A stretch of 64,000 nt of DNA from CALZKI01 sp045124055 (GTDB taxonomy: Bacteria; Bacillota; Clostridia; Lachnospirales; Lachnospiraceae), in contig JBGVKZ010000035.1 of NCBI GenBank assembly GCA_045124055.1, positions 22,616-86,615 of the forward strand, read 5' to 3'. Positions 62,186-64,000 of the stretch are shown here, one piece after another. The notes under the pieces were generated by a model. It made no database searches. It was not told where the DNA came from and saw only the letters and a list, made by a program, of their open reading frames with translations. The stretch's first letter is position 1; every line of letters starts with the position of its first letter. The position numbers and the translations under genes are program-made.

Positions 62186-62208
62186 AAGAGTGCCGAAGCA
62201 CTCTCTTT
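62186..62208 (-). terminator. Terminator after the 49-aa small gene
   Basis: AAGAGTGC-CGAA-GCACTCTC with a tight GNRA-like loop, followed by TTTTTTACTTTTAA on the minus strand. Confidence 0.88.
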
Positions 62209-62221
62209 TATTATTCTTTAA

Positions 62222-62371
62222 TTATTTTGTAGTATTTTTGCTTGATTCACTGTTTTTTGAGTTAGCATCAGAAGAACTTTTTGTAGTGTTGTTAGCATCG
62301 TTAGACGCTTTGTTCTGTCCACCATTTTTGTAATCGTTCTTATAATCGCTTCTACAATCATTTTTTGCCAT
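62222..62371 (-). CDS. Small Asn/Ser/Lys-rich protein (49 aa)
   Basis: Below the usual length cutoff but well supported: AGGAGG eight bases before the ATG, TAA stop and a strong terminator 14 bp later. It reads MAKNDCRSDYKNDYKN near the start, continues very polar (Asn, Ser, Lys, Asp) with a single Cys, and has no hydrophobic segment. Composition suggests an intrinsically disordered protein, perhaps a spore or stress protein like other tiny clostridial SASP-like proteins (inference). Family not recognised. Confidence 0.8.
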   Translation of the reverse strand: MAKNDCRSDYKNDYKNGGQNKASNDANNTTKSSSDANSKNSESSKNTTK

Positions 62372-62441
62372 ATTTGTAACCTCCTATAAATTTGCTACAC
62401 TTATAGTGTTACTCATAAACAAAATTATATGTTGGAAAATT

Positions 62442-63092
62442 TTAACTATTATTTTTTCTAGCACTATTCACACGATTCTCCAACTGCTTATTGGCAATGT
62501 ATCTATCAATAACAGGATTTTCTGCAACCAAACGACAACCATATAACAAGTATCTATCAGTTTTATCCATACGAACAACTCGTCCATTCAGTATAAAGTC
62601 TTCTTCAAAACTTTTGTCCGAAAATTCTAGCTGCATTACGTCATTTTTATGTACGCTAATAGGTGTATTCATATCTACTAAAACCGCGTATCCACTTGAA
62701 CTAATATCTTTTACTAAAACATCGAATGGTCTGCCACCCATAATGGTCGCCCTACCTTCGATTCCAAGATATAATCTAAAATTTTCTCGTCTATTAATTT
62801 TTACACCCGATAAATTGCTTGTAACAACGTGATATGGAACATTATCACGAATCTCTTTTCCAATATGTACTACCTGCCACAAATATGGCGATTTTTCTTC
62901 TTCATAAGCAATCATTGATATCGAAACATTCGCAGAATCAAAGTTTAAAACTGCACCTTCATATACAAATGGTTCTACGTACAATTTATCATTTTCTACA
63001 AATACAATATTAGAATTCAGCGAAATGTTGGTACGTGCATTCGCTATTGTTATGCTCATTTTATGTTCAGGTGTAAGTTCATAAATTTCCAT
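62442..63092 (-). CDS. PilZ domain protein (c-di-GMP receptor, YcgR-like)
   Basis: 216 residues. An N-terminal YcgR-N-like beta domain (~1-95) is followed by a PilZ domain with the c-di-GMP motifs RRENFR (RxxxR) and DISSSGYAVL (D/NxSxxG) and a C-terminal YGCRLV strand. It couples cyclic-di-GMP to motility or surface behaviour. The ribosome site GAGGGG is somewhat far (11 bp). Monocistronic. Confidence 0.9.
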   Translation of the reverse strand: MEIYELTPEHKMSITIANARTNISLNSNIVFVENDKLYVEPFVYEGAVLNFDSANVSISMIAYEEEKSPYLWQVVHIGKEIRDNVPYHVVTSNLSGVKINRRENFRLYLGIEGRATIMGGRPFDVLVKDISSSGYAVLVDMNTPISVHKNDVMQLEFSDKSFEEDFILNGRVVRMDKTDRYLLYGCRLVAENPVIDRYIANKQLENRVNSARKNNS

Positions 63093-63171
63093 AAAATATT
63101 AACCCCTCAGATTTTTACTACCCCTTTGTTGCATATACAACATCATACTATAAATTGTATTAAAATACAAA

Positions 63172-63206
63172 CAAAAAAGTTCCAAAACACTGAATTTTGG
63201 AACTTT
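63172..63206 (-). terminator. Terminator of tRNA cluster 2
   Basis: AAAGTTCCAAAA-N6-TTTTGGAACTTT, followed by TTTTTTGTTTG on the minus strand, ten bases after tRNA-Arg. Confidence 0.88.
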
Positions 63207-63215
63207 CTTTTTTAG

Positions 63216-63289
63216 CGTGCGTTAGAAGATTCGAACTCCCGACCTTTTGGTCCGTAGCCAAACGCTCTATCCAGCTGAGCTAAACGCAC
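63216..63289 (-). tRNA. tRNA-Arg (anticodon ACG)
   Basis: Acceptor GTGCGTT/AACGCAC, loop CTACGGA (A34 becomes inosine), T-arm GGGAGTTCGAATCTTC, discriminator G. Last gene of cluster 2. Confidence 0.95.
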
Positions 63290-63339
63290 ATATTAAAATA
63301 AAAAAACTTAGTAGAACTAAGTTTTAAGGTGTTTATTAA

Positions 63340-63425
63340 TGCCGGCGACCGGAATCGAACCGGTACGGGAGGTTAGTCCCGCAGGATTTTAAGTCCTGTG
63401 CGTCTGCCAGTTCCGCCACGCCGGC
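63340..63425 (-). tRNA. tRNA-Leu (anticodon UAA)
   Basis: 86 nt with long variable arm; acceptor GCCGGCG/CGCCGGC, loop CTTAAAA, T-arm ACCGGTTCGATTCCGGT. Confidence 0.95.
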
Positions 63426-63476
63426 ACATATATAAACATTGCTAATCACTTAGCTACATATCGGATTACTCCGAAA

Positions 63477-63549
63477 TGGGACCTACAGGGCTCGAACCTG
63501 TGACCCCCTGCTTGTAAGGCAGATGCTCTCCCAGCTGAGCTAAGATCCC
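63477..63549 (-). tRNA. tRNA-Val (anticodon UAC)
   Basis: Acceptor GGGATCT/AGGTCCC, loop CTTACAA, T-arm ACAGGTTCGAGCCCTGT. Confidence 0.95.
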
Positions 63550-63585
63550 AAGTGAATTATTTTTCGAGTTTTTCACATAAAGTGA

Positions 63586-63659
63586 CGACCCAGATGGGAC
63601 TCGAACCCACGACCTCCGCCGTGACAGGGCGGCGCTCTAACCAACTGAGCCACTGGGCC
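63586..63659 (-). tRNA. tRNA-Asp (anticodon GUC)
   Basis: Acceptor GGCCCAG/CTGGGTC, loop CTGTCAC, T-arm GTGGGTTCGAGTCCCAT, discriminator G. Confidence 0.95.
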
Positions 63660-63671
63660 AAAATATTTAAA

Positions 63672-63745
63672 TGGACCTTCGGGGACTCGAACCCAGGACC
63701 GACCGGTTATGAGCCGGTTGCTCTAACCAACTGAGCTAAAGGTCC
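63672..63745 (-). tRNA. tRNA with CAU anticodon (Ile2 or Met)
   Basis: Acceptor GGACCTT/AAGGTCC, loop CTCATAA, T-arm CTGGGTTCGAGTCCCCG. The GGACCTT acceptor and GGCTCATAACC arm resemble Bacillus tRNA-Ile2 (lysidine-modified CAU) more than elongator Met; it is not initiator Met (no CGC...GGG start). Confidence 0.9.
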
Positions 63746-63777
63746 AAATACCCTTTTAGGGTCAACATTTACTAAAA

Positions 63778-63850
63778 AGCCGATGATCGGACTCGAACCG
63801 ATAACCTGCTGATTACAAATCAGCTGCTCTGCCAATTGAGCCACATCGGC
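63778..63850 (-). tRNA. tRNA-Thr (anticodon UGU)
   Basis: Acceptor GCCGATG/CATCGGC, loop TTTGTAA, T-arm ATCGGTTCGAGTCCGAT, discriminator T. Confidence 0.95.
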
Positions 63851-63862
63851 ATAAATGTCAAA

Positions 63863-63934
63863 TGACTCCGACGGGAATCGAACCCGTGTTACCGCCGTGA
63901 AAGGGCGATGTCTTAACCGCTTGACCACGGAGCC
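63863..63934 (-). tRNA. tRNA-Glu (anticodon UUC)
   Basis: Acceptor GGCTCCG/CGGAGTC, loop CTTTCAC, T-arm ACGGGTTCGATTCCCGT. Confidence 0.95.
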
Positions 63935-63938
63935 ATAA

Positions 63939-64000
63939 CTCCCCCTGTTGGACTCGAACCAACGACACTGCGATTAACAGTCGCATGCTCTACCGACTGA
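63939..64000 (-). tRNA. tRNA-Asn (anticodon GUU), partial
   Basis: The 3' 62 nt are in the window: D-arm end TCAGTCGGTAGAGC, loop CTGTTAA, T-arm TTGGTTCGAGTCCAA, acceptor 3' strand AGGGGGA. The 5' end lies beyond the right edge. Confidence 0.9.

Noticed and set aside
63707..63928. 73-aa minus-strand frame
   Set aside because: Translation of tRNA-Glu, tRNA-Thr and the CAU tRNA; not a protein gene.

Overview
The window looks like a chromosomal segment of a low-GC, spore-forming anaerobic Firmicute, most likely a member of the Lachnospiraceae (Clostridia). The signs are an alpha/beta-type small acid-soluble spore protein, a high-molecular-weight rubredoxin, a TM1266-type hydrogenase-system regulator, AGGAGG ribosome binding sites in front of almost every gene, and the tig-clpP-clpX-lon-engB order usual in Clostridia. 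I see no transposase, integrase, phage structural gene, rRNA or CRISPR array. Most genes lie on the minus strand, and both window ends cut through genes (sbcC at the left, a tRNA-Asn at the right).

Layout. 1-10 kb: sbcC/sbcD DNA repair nuclease, an NSS amino-acid/Na+ symporter, a metal-efflux operon (ArsR/CzrA-type sensor, free HMA chaperone, Zn/Cd P-type ATPase) with its operator, and a divergent DegV fatty-acid-binding protein. 10-17 kb: truA, engB, lon, clpX, clpP, tig. 17-20 kb: a three-gene ABC importer (lipoprotein, fused permease-ATPase, TM1266 protein) behind a structured leader. 20-27 kb: spore protein, then pstSCAB-phoU-phoP-phoR with a Pho box; its PstS appears circularly permuted. 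27-42 kb: redox and stress proteins, then a maltodextrin/glycogen regulon (malE-F-G-Q, two LacI regulators, glgP) tied together by AAACGTTT operators, a large membrane protein flanked by direct repeats, and a CaCA antiporter under a yybP-ykoY (Mn2+) riboswitch that directly follows tRNA-Leu. 42-51 kb: small alarmone synthetase, LysR/EamA pair, thioesterase, a cytoplasmic GH79-like hydrolase, and an antimicrobial-peptide-type ABC/two-component module.

51.3-57.4 kb is an accessory stretch of small minus-strand genes (Nudix, XRE, CPBP protease, DUF3795, two HADs, racemase, VOC, two GNATs). Immediately upstream of its first gene is a gene-free 310-bp region with alternating TACGG and CCGTA half-sites on a strict 52-53 bp period (five helical turns). 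I recognise no described element with this design, and it is the best candidate here for something new. It abuts a duplicated tRNA-Lys 3' end. 57.9-64 kb: two tRNA clusters (six tRNAs from an exact-consensus promoter, then at least eight more) around yfcE, rdgB, a cell-wall amidase with a substituted catalytic glutamate, an RlmL-type rRNA methyltransferase, a 49-residue small protein and a PilZ protein.

All positions were read by eye. Family assignments rest on motif recognition, not on database searches.
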